Source of the DNA: Thermanaerothrix solaris
GTDB taxonomy: Bacteria; Chloroflexota; Anaerolineae; Anaerolineales; Anaerolineaceae
Reading direction: 5' to 3'
Length of the DNA stretch: 64,000 nucleotides
NCBI RefSeq assembly: GCF_032334255.1
Contig: NZ_JAUHMF010000001.1
Span: forward strand, 1 to 64,000
In this document: piece after piece, positions 11,597 to 22,292 of the stretch
How positions within the stretch are numbered: position 1 is the first letter of the stretch
Layout of the letters: each line of letters opens with the position of its first letter
The notes under the pieces: generated by a model
What the model was told of the DNA's origin: nothing
Databases searched by the model: none
Seen by the model: only the letters and a program-made list of their open reading frames with translations
Made by a program: the position numbers and the translations under genes

Positions 11597-14500
11597 CTAA
11601 AGAGTAAATGAGTTATACAAGATTTTCTCTCCGTTATACATAGGTTCTTTTTCAATCACAAATCGACGGATTTGGACCTCCCTCTCATTAGCCTCAGACC
11701 GACTTAGTTCCGTTATTTCGGAAATTCTGGTCTCTCCAATGCTGTGCAAGGAAGTGCCAATTCGTAACCCCGAATCCCTTGTGATCAACCAACGATCGTG
11801 GATGGGGGATTTTCCGCTCGATTTCAAACCCACTATGACTATTTCCGTTGGAGGAGGCTCCTGTTGAGAAATATGGAGGCGCCAATAATTCATGTATTCT
11901 TCTTGCCATGGTTGGCGATATTGCTCATTATGTTCCTTGCTGGTCAGAATGTAAACGCGGCAATTCGGATTAACAGCATTTATTTCGTGCAGTATCCAAA
12001 GATCCTCGATTCCAAAATAACCGTCAGCGATAAAGAGAAAATCAGAGAGTTTTTCTTTTAACCAACGAATGATTATCTCCCTTGCTTCATGTGTGCTTGC
12101 TCCCTCTAAGACTCTGCTAAATTTTTCTGTTTCGTCTTTTAGGGAGACAAACAAGGTTTTTTCCTTTGAGATAGAGAGTTTTTCCGATATCTGAAGGATT
12201 AAGTTGCAACTGGTTATGGCGGCTTCAAACAATGGCCGAATATACTCACTAGCGTGAGGTGTGTTCTGATAAAATGATACGCCGTTTTGGATCAGCCAAG
12301 CGAATATAGGGTAAGATTGAGTAATGGGGAGCCTTAACCCTTTTAGGGTGTAATCGCGTGCTCGCTCAAAGCGGATAGGCGCAATTTTGCCAGCATTTAG
12401 AGAACCTAATAACTGCCATGCCACTTGGATGTAAAGGTCATCATCTTGCTTGGCGACCTCATCGTTTGAAACTTCAGACTTAATAATTTTATCTTTTAGT
12501 TTTGCGGCTTCCAATCTTCTTTGTATCATTAATCGCCGTGCTTCTTGCCGCGCTGGATCATCATCGGCGAGAGATGCTAAAGAAGCCGCTAGATCGGGAT
12601 CTATTTTGTAAGCAAAATCTATGAGTTCCCTTAGTTGATCTGTGGCATCCACCTCTTTTGAAGTATAACCTAATTGATAACCGAACTGGATATACTTTTT
12701 TGCCAATGTAGAGGAGAACTCAGCAGCGATGGAGGCAAGCACCTCACAACGACCAATTTGGTCGTGTATACTGGGAATTGACTCGATTTGATGAAAGGCT
12801 TCTTCAAGAATCTCTTCTTTTCTCTTGAATTCCTTGTTAGGTAACGATTCGGCAATCTGGGAAAGGATGAATACTCGATCGGCAGTATTTTCGATCTTTC
12901 GCGCACGTTCTAGTAAATTAAGCCAATCCAAGGTTTTAGCCGATGGCTTTATTCTAAGCACTTGGGCCTGGGAAACCAGAATGTATCCCTCATGACATAT
13001 ATATTTCGGATTGGGAAATTTTTGAGGAATTATCTGTTCAATTCTTCGGGCGATCTCTGAACGTTGCTGACTAGTGAATTTATTACGGTCTTTGGTAACA
13101 CTTTCTGCTATTGCATGGACAAAATGAAAGATTCTTGCATCTTGATCAATCTTTTCAAGCAAAGCGATTACATCTACAATATCTTCGTAGGTCAATTTTA
13201 GCCAGGGTTCTGGCTTGATTTCGTTATAAGGCTCATCGTCAAGTCTGCGAAATAGGATGAAATTGGCTATTCGAGACAAAGCACCATCCCTATAATCGTC
13301 CGGTAATTTTTCAAGTTCAATCAGCGCAGAAGAGGGATGAGAAAGGTAGAGCGCTGGTGCTGCCACATAGATGGCAATCCATCGCTCATGGTCATTTTCC
13401 GCAGGAATATTTTGGATTTCGGGTTTTATTCTTGTTCTTACGATTTCTGAGAACTTATCCCCTTCTTCATTAATCTTGAATCGCAAGGCAAGTTCACTAT
13501 AAAGTGCAATCCGATGCAGCCTTGATGTAACGGCGCCAATGGTTTTGAGTACACGATTTAGGTCATCTCTCGTGTCCAGGTTTTCGGGTAGAAGTCCACT
13601 GAAGGCTCTTAATGCTAAATAAACGGATAATAAATAGGCTTTAGCCGTTGAGTCCGCGGACAATTTACCTGTCTGGAAAGAGTTTGTTACATTTTCCAAG
13701 AATTTATGAGCCAGATGAGGGGTATCTTTTAAGGCTTCAACGATCTTATACCCGATATTGATCTTTTCCCATTGGGTTTCGATTTGGTTCCAGCTGGCCT
13801 CTAATAATTCTAGAATGCGATTTTGATACGAATCTCGGTGTTCTTCAAATAACTTCAGGGATGAAAGGGCCAAAGTGCAAACATTACAACGAATTGCTGG
13901 ATTTTTTATCACTCTGATATTTTCCAGTAAAAACCGAGCAATTTTTCTATTTTCCTCTGACCCTAAAGCATCTAAATCGCTGAGGCGCGAGATCATCTCT
14001 AGATATGCTCTATCTTGATAGTCTGGGTTAGTAAGTTGATCAAAGCACTGCTTTATGAACAAAAGATTAAGTCTCTCATCCGGCACATTCAAGTAGAGGG
14101 TAATCAAATCGAGGATTGCTTGGTTTCTCCTCTCCACACCATTTAAAGCGGTGGCGATCTTGAGGGCTTTTTCTGGCCTTCTCTTTGACAAAGCCCGAAT
14201 AATACCCCGGGTGACTGTGTAATGATCGGCACTCTCGCTCAATAATTTATTTACTGCGTTATCCAAATCGGTTTCCACTAAACTATGGAAACCATCATTC
14301 TCTTCTAATTTTCTTTCCGGATCAATGAATTGCAGGGCGCTAACCAATCGGGCGAAACAGATACTTTTAGTTTCCAGGTTTTTTATATCGCTTATATACA
14401 GGTACGCCTCTTCAAGTCGCGCTTTACATGCAATAAAGTCTATCCTTTTCTCAGCAGCTGCAAGGGTGAGCAACAATCGAACATAATCTTCAATCGGGCC

Positions 14501-16543
14501 TAAACGCTCAACAGTTCCTTTCTGACCATCAAAGATTTTGATCAGAGTTCTAAGTCTTTCCGTATCCTTGATGTAAGGCAGTGGTGTGGCTAATTCTCGA
14601 TAGTCTCGCGCGCTGGGGGCGTATTCGGTTGTGCTGATAGCAACGTTTAGCGCATATTCCACTACCTCTGCCGCATCGTTAGATTCGCGGTTTTTTAAGA
14701 CCCACGGACGAAGAATGAATAGTTTTTCACTGGCACGTTCAGCTTTTTCTGCTTCGTAGATAATCTGTGAGGCGGAATAATCTAGAAAGGTGATGTTGGA
14801 ATTACAAAATCTTCTTAACTCCGGATTCTTGATCCGGTTTTGGATTTTATCCATCAAATCAGACCTGGAGGATGTTTCACCTTGGGTTCGACTGGCCTTA
14901 AGCGACAATTTTAGAAAGGCAATATCGAGGGCATGCTCATCATCCTCGGAATCGGTGGTCTTTTCGACGATCTCAAACGCCATATTTGGCAAGACATGGA
15001 TCAGATTTGCGGCAATATCAATAGCCCGATCTCCAAGTTTCGACACCTCAATTTGTTCATAGAGTCCTTTTATTTGATCTTCGATACCAGGTATATCCAA
15101 CTGATGCCGTTGTTTGGCATTAGCCAGAACGGATAAAAGGAAAAATCTTTCTTCTCTTGAGGGTGCTCTCTCAACAAGCGCAATGGCAGATTGCACGTCT
15201 CTTAACGCAATTAGGGCATTGATTTCTGACTCAAGCACATCAGATTGCAGCATCTGAAGAAAAACAGACGTATTAAGTGCATATCCGACAAAATCACCAT
15301 CCTTGTTGAGTTTTTGGGCAGCGAGAGCACAGTGTTTGGCTGCTTCGCTTAATAGAATAATTGACTGACTTGCATCTAATACTTTAGCCAAGTCTGAAGG
15401 AGGTAGAAGATCCAGCAGTTCATTATATTTCCCGGTTTGGCTGTAAAGGACTGGTAAGTAAGCAAACGCGCGCGGGTCATCACGCTTATTGCTTAAGAAC
15501 TCTATAATCTTGCTCTCAATAGCGTCTTTTATCCGCGAAAGTTGAGCCGACGCAAACTTGCGGAAATGTTCATTCACATAATAAATATGAGTGGCATCTT
15601 CACTTAATACCAAAAAGCCGAGGGCCGAGACCATGTCTCCGATTTTGTCGGCCCCAATTCCTACAATTTCAGCAATGTCCTTGACTGTGAGATCAATGCG
15701 AGAAAAAGCTAGAACCGCGAGTAAGTTCAAAAGGTCTTTGTTTGAGGTGTCCACTTTTTTCCATTCAAACTCAAATGCCTCCGGGCAGTTTTTTGGCAGA
15801 TCTGCCATTATTTCTTCGATGGTCCGCCCTGAAGACAATATGCGTCGGATACTGGCAAAAAAACCAGGCATTTTATTAATTTGGTATAAGCGCTTTATGT
15901 CATCGCGCTCTAATTCAAAATCTGCCAAAAATTGAGTGGCTTCTTCAAGACCTAACCCTGGTAGTGGGAAGGCTTTATAGTTCGTTTTTTCCAATGCTTT
16001 TTTCAATTTAGGGGAGAGTTTATTTTCGTCACACGAAATTAAGAATTTGAAAACATCCCCGCTTTCAAAGGGTAATAGATCAAATATCATGTCTTGATAT
16101 TGAATATCTTCGTCTGGGATCTCGGTTAAACCATCAAGAATGAAGTAATAGGTACGACGGTAGTTTCTAGCATGCTGATGCAGTTTCCACTTCGTTTTGC
16201 CCCACGCTTCTTTTGGGTCTATCTCTTCGAGGTTTTCGATCTCTTTTTTGGTCAGGATCCAATTCGCCTGATTAAGCAAATCCAAGCGAATTTGATCTGG
16301 GTCGTAGGAAGAACGTGTTATAGGCTTGATAAACACGGAAAGGGTACACTCTGGATTCTCACGTGCAAATTGAGCCAAAAGCGTAGTCTTCCCTATCCCC
16401 TCTTCTCCCTCAACGATAACAACAGAATAATCTGTGAACAGTCTTTTTATCATATCTAGGAAACTCTCGCGGATGATCTCAGGTTGGGGAGTAGGTGGAA
16501 AATAACGACATAGTTTTGTGGTATCCATCACTTCAACGAGCAT
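11597..16543 (-). CDS. Giant STAND-like NTPase with helical-repeat body and C-terminal PLD-like domain
   Basis: This 1648-residue protein is probably a sensor-effector of the defence operon. Near the N-terminus are a Walker A motif GEEGIGKT (residues 46-53) and Walker B YYFILDG (132-138), with a winged-helix-like segment around 285-340 as in STAND NTPases. Residues about 350-1450 are repeated alpha helices, like a TPR or HEAT solenoid. The last 160 residues resemble a PLD-like domain: FLFIADGYFGIEDLW, VYILTS, then HDRWLIT (from 1582) and GTSLHS, the H-D-R variant of the HxK motif. ATG 16543 is chosen because AGGAGG lies 8 bases upstream. A GTG at 16600 inside the helicase gene is the alternative. 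Function is inferred from architecture and neighbours. Confidence 0.75.
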   Translation of the reverse strand: MLVEVMDTTKLCRYFPPTPQPEIIRESFLDMIKRLFTDYSVVIVEGEEGIGKTTLLAQFARENPECTLSVFIKPITRSSYDPDQIRLDLLNQANWILTKKEIENLEEIDPKEAWGKTKWKLHQHARNYRRTYYFILDGLTEIPDEDIQYQDMIFDLLPFESGDVFKFLISCDENKLSPKLKKALEKTNYKAFPLPGLGLEEATQFLADFELERDDIKRLYQINKMPGFFASIRRILSSGRTIEEIMADLPKNCPEAFEFEWKKVDTSNKDLLNLLAVLAFSRIDLTVKDIAEIVGIGADKIGDMVSALGFLVLSEDATHIYYVNEHFRKFASAQLSRIKDAIESKIIEFLSNKRDDPRAFAYLPVLYSQTGKYNELLDLLPPSDLAKVLDASQSIILLSEAAKHCALAAQKLNKDGDFVGYALNTSVFLQMLQSDVLESEINALIALRDVQSAIALVERAPSREERFFLLSVLANAKQRHQLDIPGIEDQIKGLYEQIEVSKLGDRAIDIAANLIHVLPNMAFEIVEKTTDSEDDEHALDIAFLKLSLKASRTQGETSSRSDLMDKIQNRIKNPELRRFCNSNITFLDYSASQIIYEAEKAERASEKLFILRPWVLKNRESNDAAEVVEYALNVAISTTEYAPSARDYRELATPLPYIKDTERLRTLIKIFDGQKGTVERLGPIEDYVRLLLTLAAAEKRIDFIACKARLEEAYLYISDIKNLETKSICFARLVSALQFIDPERKLEENDGFHSLVETDLDNAVNKLLSESADHYTVTRGIIRALSKRRPEKALKIATALNGVERRNQAILDLITLYLNVPDERLNLLFIKQCFDQLTNPDYQDRAYLEMISRLSDLDALGSEENRKIARFLLENIRVIKNPAIRCNVCTLALSSLKLFEEHRDSYQNRILELLEASWNQIETQWEKINIGYKIVEALKDTPHLAHKFLENVTNSFQTGKLSADSTAKAYLLSVYLALRAFSGLLPENLDTRDDLNRVLKTIGAVTSRLHRIALYSELALRFKINEEGDKFSEIVRTRIKPEIQNIPAENDHERWIAIYVAAPALYLSHPSSALIELEKLPDDYRDGALSRIANFILFRRLDDEPYNEIKPEPWLKLTYEDIVDVIALLEKIDQDARIFHFVHAIAESVTKDRNKFTSQQRSEIARRIEQIIPQKFPNPKYICHEGYILVSQAQVLRIKPSAKTLDWLNLLERARKIENTADRVFILSQIAESLPNKEFKRKEEILEEAFHQIESIPSIHDQIGRCEVLASIAAEFSSTLAKKYIQFGYQLGYTSKEVDATDQLRELIDFAYKIDPDLAASLASLADDDPARQEARRLMIQRRLEAAKLKDKIIKSEVSNDEVAKQDDDLYIQVAWQLLGSLNAGKIAPIRFERARDYTLKGLRLPITQSYPIFAWLIQNGVSFYQNTPHASEYIRPLFEAAITSCNLILQISEKLSISKEKTLFVSLKDETEKFSRVLEGASTHEAREIIIRWLKEKLSDFLFIADGYFGIEDLWILHEINAVNPNCRVYILTSKEHNEQYRQPWQEEYMNYWRLHISQQEPPPTEIVIVGLKSSGKSPIHDRWLITRDSGLRIGTSLHSIGETRISEITELSRSEANEREVQIRRFVIEKEPMYNGEKILYNSFTL

Positions 16544-16584
16544 CCTTGTATCCTCCTGCGGTTGCTGAGATTCCGTCCCATCAT

Positions 16585-19329
16585 TTACTTCTCTCGCCAC
16601 CCTTTTTGTAAAACCTCTCTGCGGGCTTTTTCATAAAGGACCTCGGCGCAGGTTTCCCAATCTACTTTTTGTACTTTCGTGTACCTGATTTCAAATGGGT
16701 GTTTCTTAGGCACGGCGTCTATGATTTGTTTGGCTCTTTCCTGCTCTCCATAAGCCATAGCCACCCAAACATCTTCAAGAAAATCGGGTAATTGGCCAAA
16801 TATGTTGTAAATGACTTCCAATCGTTCCGAAAGTAAATTGTGTACTCGGTCTTCTACCGAGTCTCGATAACGTAGGTTACAGATGTACACCTCGTCAAAT
16901 CGCTGACCAATGCGTTGAATGCGCCCTTTTCTTTGTTCCAGTCGAGTTGGATTCCATGGCAAGTCCAGATTGATTAGGCTTCCCAACCTCTGCAAGTTCA
17001 AGCCTTCGCTGGCAGCATCTGTTCCCAGCATTAAACGAACTCGTCCTTGCATAACCAGTTTCTTCAACTCTTCGCGTGGCATAGGAAGCCATTTCTTCTG
17101 ATGATATATTCCTGAAGATTGAGCCCCCGAATACACGGCAATAAACTCGTTGGGAATCTCCTCCATTAACCGAGAAGCGAGCCATTCAATTGAGTCGCGG
17201 TACTGGCTAAAAATGATGCAACCACGTTCCTCCAACCAACCTTCGTCGAACAAATACTTGCGCACTCTTTCATACTTGGGATCGCCATCACGGTTGTTCT
17301 GTAATGCCTTCCATAATCTCCGCAAGATCTCAGTTTCCCGATCGCTAATCTTTTCCGCCAATTTGGAAATATTATCATCCGTTTCTTCTTCCTCTTCCTC
17401 CGCTACTTCTTGTAATCTCTGCCCTAAGATTCTTTCCACGGTCTTTTGTCCGGCATAAATTGAACTTCCAATCCGCCGTAAAAGCAGAGTTTCCAGAAAA
17501 CCTCTGGCCCCATGCAACTCGCGGTATACTTGGCAGAACTCTTCTGCCATTTGATAAGCCTGACGCAAGTACCCCGATAAGGGAATAGCGTCCTCGCTGG
17601 CTTCGCCAAACAATTTGACCGTAATTTTTCGAAGATAGGGTTCTTTTGTTTCTGGGTCTATTTCATTTTCCAATTGTTCACGCGTACGACGCACCACGTG
17701 ACGAATGAGGGGGTTGTAATATTTAACAAAATTTTCAAAGTGATTCTTAATCCGCTGTTGGTCTGAATGCCTTAGTGAGGTGATTCGGTCGCCAGGTACA
17801 ACTGCTTGATGGTTTGCTAATTCAAGCCTTTGACGTAGAATTTCAAATGTATGCTCTTCACTTGCGGGGGGTAAAGGATTTCGAATCCACTCCCATTGCT
17901 CTTCTAGAGTTTGGGGTAAAGGTTCCTGACCGGTGATCAGATTGATGGCTTTTTGAGCATTTCGCCATGGGCTGTGACTATTTCCTAACACAAACTCATT
18001 TCCTTCTGCCAATACCTCCAGTAGATCCCAAACTTCCACAGGGTGCAATTGCACGGGAGTTGCCGTTGCTAAAAGCAGGCTGCGCGTGCACCGGGCAATT
18101 TTGTGCATAAATGCCAGCAAGTTATTCATCTCCGGCGCGTCTTCAGGGCTTTGAGGATTCTTCCGCCGCGCGCGATGGGCTTCATCCAAGATCACACACT
18201 CATAGCGCTGTTTCAACAATAATTCTGCTGCGTAGGAGCCTCTAGTCACCAGTCCAGTGGAGATAACGCCTACCTTGCGTGGGCATTTGAGGATATCATC
18301 TTCTCCATTGGATGGATACTGAAGCCCATTCTCATCCACCCATTGCCGCCCATTCCAGACTGCCGATGGCATATCCAGCAAATCGCGCATTTCTGTTTGC
18401 CATTGCCAAAGTAGGGTTTTAGGGGCAAGGATAAGGATGGGGTTCTCCCCAGTTAAAGCCATAAGCAGAGCTGAGGTTGCCAACTGCAAGGTTTTCCCTA
18501 ACCCTACTTGATCGGCAAGGATAAAGCGTGCCTGTTGATAAGGACCATGATGAGCTTCATATGCCAACCGGATGAAGTATTTTTGATGTTCCCAAAAACC
18601 CTGATCCTGCCGGTAAATGGGGAGTTCTACTACGACGGGTGCAGGTTCGGGGGCTTTTTCCTTTACGTTCTTTTGCCACTCTGGAATTTCATAAATCACT
18701 TGTCGGTGGGACAAGCGTTGTATATCCTCAATAATCGCTTCTGCCAGCGGAATGGCAAAAGGTGAGCCCCACAGGGCGTCAAATTCTTCCTGCACCCACT
18801 GCACCCCTTCCGGAGAAGAATCTTCCCAAAGCAATTCGTAATTGAGTTGCCACCCCTCGCGCGATTCGTTTACGCTCCCCAGGAAACTGGTTTTTGTCCC
18901 ATCGGCTAAGGTGATGACGCCCGCCTTACCATGGATGAGCCCGAATGCAGAATCGGGCAGAACCTTCACCTGCATTTTTCCTTCTCTCAAAAGGCGGTAC
19001 AGTTTTTCATAGCGCTTTTTCAATGGCTCACTGTCAGGACTGTTTAAAGACAGTTCGGGGCGCGCACTGGTCCATGCCAAACGCAAATTGTCGCGGGCGG
19101 CTTGGGCGGTGATGACATCACCGGGCATCAGGGAAGAGTTGCAGACGATGCGCGCCACCCCCTGCATACTTTCTAGTTCCTCTCCAGCGACTTCCAAGAG
19201 AGAGGACGTAAAATAACCCGCAATGCGGTCATAAGCCAGCGCACCGCGCAATCTCTCCGTTAGGAATGAGCGGTCCAGCCGCTGGCGCCGTGAAGAAAAT
19301 CGTCGAATTGGGGACTCAGAGGGTATCAT
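16585..19329 (-). CDS. SNF2-family helicase with N-terminal PLD-like nuclease domain
   Basis: This protein of 914 residues combines a PLD-like module and a DNA translocase (numbering below from a GTG nine bases upstream). The PLD part has HGKAGVI (136-142) and GSVNES (154-159). The SNF2 part has Walker A DQVGLGKT (276-283), DEAH (385-388), LLLATATP, and the C-terminal helicase block with LMLGTDAASEGLNLQ and RKGRIQRIGQ. This combination is known from anti-phage helicases such as those beside DUF1156 methyltransferases and from DISARM-like systems. It overlaps the methyltransferase gene by 14 bases, so it is coupled. No ribosome binding site distinguishes ATG 19329 from GTG 19338. Confidence 0.85.
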   Translation of the reverse strand: MIPSESPIRRFSSRRQRLDRSFLTERLRGALAYDRIAGYFTSSLLEVAGEELESMQGVARIVCNSSLMPGDVITAQAARDNLRLAWTSARPELSLNSPDSEPLKKRYEKLYRLLREGKMQVKVLPDSAFGLIHGKAGVITLADGTKTSFLGSVNESREGWQLNYELLWEDSSPEGVQWVQEEFDALWGSPFAIPLAEAIIEDIQRLSHRQVIYEIPEWQKNVKEKAPEPAPVVVELPIYRQDQGFWEHQKYFIRLAYEAHHGPYQQARFILADQVGLGKTLQLATSALLMALTGENPILILAPKTLLWQWQTEMRDLLDMPSAVWNGRQWVDENGLQYPSNGEDDILKCPRKVGVISTGLVTRGSYAAELLLKQRYECVILDEAHRARRKNPQSPEDAPEMNNLLAFMHKIARCTRSLLLATATPVQLHPVEVWDLLEVLAEGNEFVLGNSHSPWRNAQKAINLITGQEPLPQTLEEQWEWIRNPLPPASEEHTFEILRQRLELANHQAVVPGDRITSLRHSDQQRIKNHFENFVKYYNPLIRHVVRRTREQLENEIDPETKEPYLRKITVKLFGEASEDAIPLSGYLRQAYQMAEEFCQVYRELHGARGFLETLLLRRIGSSIYAGQKTVERILGQRLQEVAEEEEEETDDNISKLAEKISDRETEILRRLWKALQNNRDGDPKYERVRKYLFDEGWLEERGCIIFSQYRDSIEWLASRLMEEIPNEFIAVYSGAQSSGIYHQKKWLPMPREELKKLVMQGRVRLMLGTDAASEGLNLQRLGSLINLDLPWNPTRLEQRKGRIQRIGQRFDEVYICNLRYRDSVEDRVHNLLSERLEVIYNIFGQLPDFLEDVWVAMAYGEQERAKQIIDAVPKKHPFEIRYTKVQKVDWETCAEVLYEKARREVLQKGWREK

Positions 19330-22204
19330 GGCGCACACGGACGCTTAACAATTCTGCCATTTCTCCCGTCTCCCGCCAGTGAGGCATGCCGCTTACTCGG
19401 CGGAATTTGGAGAGATAGTTGAGCAGTGCAACGATTTTCTCGCGCTGTTTCCAATAATCCGAGAGTTCGGTTTTCAGGTAGTTCAATCCTGCTCCGGGGT
19501 CCTCCTGTTCTATGCTCTGGAAGATGGCAAAAAGCACGTGGCGCAACACTGTCCCGCCAAAGCCGCTGCCACCGAGCATACGGCGGCCAAATTCGCGCGC
19601 GGTTTTCAGACGGGTCTGGTTGGCAACTTTATTTGCTAATAGAGCCGTGTAATCGGCGACGCCAAAGCCGCGTGCCAGTTCCTGATATACGCCGTTGCGG
19701 TACTCACCATGGGATTCGATCTCCAAGCCCTTGAGGTAAAAGCGTTCTTCCGGGGTGAGCGTGCGCCACACATACCCCTCAATCCCCTGTGGAACCAGGT
19801 AATCACAGGCGATTTTTACCGCGTCGCGAATCAGGCGTTCCAGGATGCTCACTTCCCCAGGCTTACGCACGCGGGTGATTTCACGCTCGACATCTATCTC
19901 TTCTATGGGTTGTGCCGTGAGCACACGCAGGGCCGCGGCATAGGCGGCAAGCTGGTAATCGGCATCGTTGAAGTTAGGCTCGCTGGCGTCGTCCAAAGCC
20001 AGCATGCTTTCCAACTGCTGTTTGACCTCGCGCTCGATGCGCGGCACCAGTTCATCCAGGAAAAGCGGGGTTTGTTCGGTGCGCTTGCGGCACACCAGCA
20101 GGACGGTGCCTTGCACATAATTACCCTGCTTGAGAGCAATGTCAGTTTCTGTAGCAATAGTCCAAGCGGCTGTGACGCGTAGACCGGCTGCCCACAGAAT
20201 TAAAGTGAGGTCTGCCCAGACTGCGGCGTCCTGGTGAGTGAACATGACGATTTGCAAGCCGTTATCGGGCATGTGGGCGGTCAGATTGCGGTAGGCGGCA
20301 ACCATGCTGCGGCGGAACTCGAGCGGATCACTGCCGCGGATGGCTAGGGCGCGCTTGGAATCGGCATACCAGTCGGGGAAAAGCCGCGGCAGGTGCTTCT
20401 CGTACCAGGCGAGGAAAAACTCACTCAGTTCGTGGTAGTTGACCGCGTCGGCGTAGGGGGGATCGGTGATCCAAACGTCGCAAAAACTTTCAACGTTTTT
20501 CGCATCTCTTGGAATAACGATTACTCGTTGCAAAGCATGGCGAGTGAAGAAAGTAGAATATTTATAGAAAAAACTTATCCAAGAATAATTTCCAACTCGA
20601 ATTCCATAATTCAAGATTGTATTCAGGGCTTGATTATAGAAGGTTTGCTCCGTGCCTCCTGGACCTTTAGAAGAATCCGGATTCCACCTGCATAGTTTTG
20701 AATTCGAATCAGCAAAGGCCCCTATTCTTAGCAAAACTGCACTAAAGTTTTCTGATATCCTAAGCTTTGATAACTTTTCTCCCAACAGCCCCAACACCAG
20801 CAGTTGGCGCGGGTGGAAAAGGTGGTGCCAGTACGTCCAGCCGCGGGTGCGTATTGGTTCGTTGGTCTTATCTCCCTGTTCAATCCGCCGCGATGGCAGG
20901 TAGCCTTTTTCCTGCCATTCGGCAAAGCGCTCTATCAGCAGAGCCAGCACTTTTTCCTCACGGCGCAGGTCTTCGCGGGTAGGGGCGCGGTAATGGCGGC
21001 GGGTGCGCTCTTTGCCGTCTTCAATAAAAGTCTCTACCCAGCGAATGCAGTACAGCCGTTCCTGGAAGACATCATCCGGGCGCGGTGCCACATCATGGTT
21101 CTCCCAGAGGCGCAGATTGCGCCGCATCACTTCCATCGGCGTTTCCATGCCGCAGTGAGGGCAATGCAGGCGAGAGTCTTTCACCGTACCATTCCGCTCA
21201 GCGCGTTCCAGTCTTTCTTTAGAAACGCCCTCATGAATTTCCACCCGGTAACATTTCTGTTCTTCATCCGGCAGCCACTCGGCCACCACGCCGTATTTTT
21301 CAGAAATCACCCATGAGGGCGCCAGCGGCACCATCCAACCGCATTCAGGGCAACGCGCTTCGGTGCAGTACAGGTACACATCGGCGCGCCAGCCCAAATC
21401 GTTGTGCTCAATGCCCCATTCGGTAATTTGCTCATCTACGGCCTGAAAGACCTGCTCCTGAGTCCGGCGTATATCTTCAATAACCTCTTCCCCACTGCCT
21501 AGGATGTTAAGTGCCGCCCAGGTTAACAGGGCTGCCACCGGGTTGAGATCCGAAGCATATACCTCACAGCCCATCCGCGCGGCTTCGAACGGGATGGAGC
21601 CGCCTCCACAAAAGGCATCTCCCACGCGAGGAATATGTCCAAAGCGGCGTTGCCCCAGTTCAGCCACCAATTCCGGAAGGCTATGGGCATTTGTACCCAG
21701 GTGAGCGTTTATATCTTTCCATGCCTCAGGAGAAGGTCCGTCAATTTGCTCGGGGCGCAGGCAGTAAGTCAATTTTTCTGAGTAAGGCAAATGTTCAAAA
21801 ACCAGTTTTTGCAGAGTCTCACGTTCTGATTTAGAAAGTGGGCGTAGTTCCCAGGTCTTGGTTTCAGGATTTTGGGTTGCGTAACGACGACGATCGGAGG
21901 GAGGCATTTTCTGAAGTGTTTCCAGTATAACTGTTGCAGGAATAGCTTTATTCTTCCGTCGCCACAGCCCTTCCTCGTCCATTGTCATCAGTTTGAGAAA
22001 GATTTCCATATCCTTTTTAGGGTTTTCGCTGGCTGGTAAAAGCAACCCCAATAACGCCGCACGCACTAGCACCAGCGGTTTGCGTCCCCACCATTTTCCA
22101 AGGCTGGTCAGGGTTTGGCTGCCACCAGCCTTGCGCTCTTTATAGGCTTCGGCGGAAATTTTGGCAACAGGAAATTGGGTTTCGATGAAAGTTAGGTCGT
22201 CCAT
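19316..22204 (-). CDS. DUF1156-type DNA methyltransferase, anti-phage associated
   Basis: This 962-residue enzyme should methylate host DNA so that the operon spares self. The N-terminal DUF1156 region includes LTSLGKWWGRKPLVLVRAAL (32-51). The SAM-binding motif I is DAFCGGGS (196-203), with EVYASDLNPVA as motif II. The catalytic DPPY (581-584) is of the N6-adenine/N4-cytosine type. Cysteines at 280, 285, 288, 348 and 351 suggest a zinc ribbon between them. It lies 88 bases after DUF3780 and overlaps the helicase gene. The split between motif I and DPPY by about 380 residues is usual for this family. Target sequence unknown. Confidence 0.88.
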   Translation of the reverse strand: MDDLTFIETQFPVAKISAEAYKERKAGGSQTLTSLGKWWGRKPLVLVRAALLGLLLPASENPKKDMEIFLKLMTMDEEGLWRRKNKAIPATVILETLQKMPPSDRRRYATQNPETKTWELRPLSKSERETLQKLVFEHLPYSEKLTYCLRPEQIDGPSPEAWKDINAHLGTNAHSLPELVAELGQRRFGHIPRVGDAFCGGGSIPFEAARMGCEVYASDLNPVAALLTWAALNILGSGEEVIEDIRRTQEQVFQAVDEQITEWGIEHNDLGWRADVYLYCTEARCPECGWMVPLAPSWVISEKYGVVAEWLPDEEQKCYRVEIHEGVSKERLERAERNGTVKDSRLHCPHCGMETPMEVMRRNLRLWENHDVAPRPDDVFQERLYCIRWVETFIEDGKERTRRHYRAPTREDLRREEKVLALLIERFAEWQEKGYLPSRRIEQGDKTNEPIRTRGWTYWHHLFHPRQLLVLGLLGEKLSKLRISENFSAVLLRIGAFADSNSKLCRWNPDSSKGPGGTEQTFYNQALNTILNYGIRVGNYSWISFFYKYSTFFTRHALQRVIVIPRDAKNVESFCDVWITDPPYADAVNYHELSEFFLAWYEKHLPRLFPDWYADSKRALAIRGSDPLEFRRSMVAAYRNLTAHMPDNGLQIVMFTHQDAAVWADLTLILWAAGLRVTAAWTIATETDIALKQGNYVQGTVLLVCRKRTEQTPLFLDELVPRIEREVKQQLESMLALDDASEPNFNDADYQLAAYAAALRVLTAQPIEEIDVEREITRVRKPGEVSILERLIRDAVKIACDYLVPQGIEGYVWRTLTPEERFYLKGLEIESHGEYRNGVYQELARGFGVADYTALLANKVANQTRLKTAREFGRRMLGGSGFGGTVLRHVLFAIFQSIEQEDPGAGLNYLKTELSDYWKQREKIVALLNYLSKFRRVSGMPHWRETGEMAELLSVRVRHDTL

Positions 22205-22292
22205 GGTTCATCATTTAGGGTTCAATAATTTTTGATGTCGTATTCTACATTGGCAAGTTCAATGTTACCGCCCGAGTCATGTGGAAGATGAT

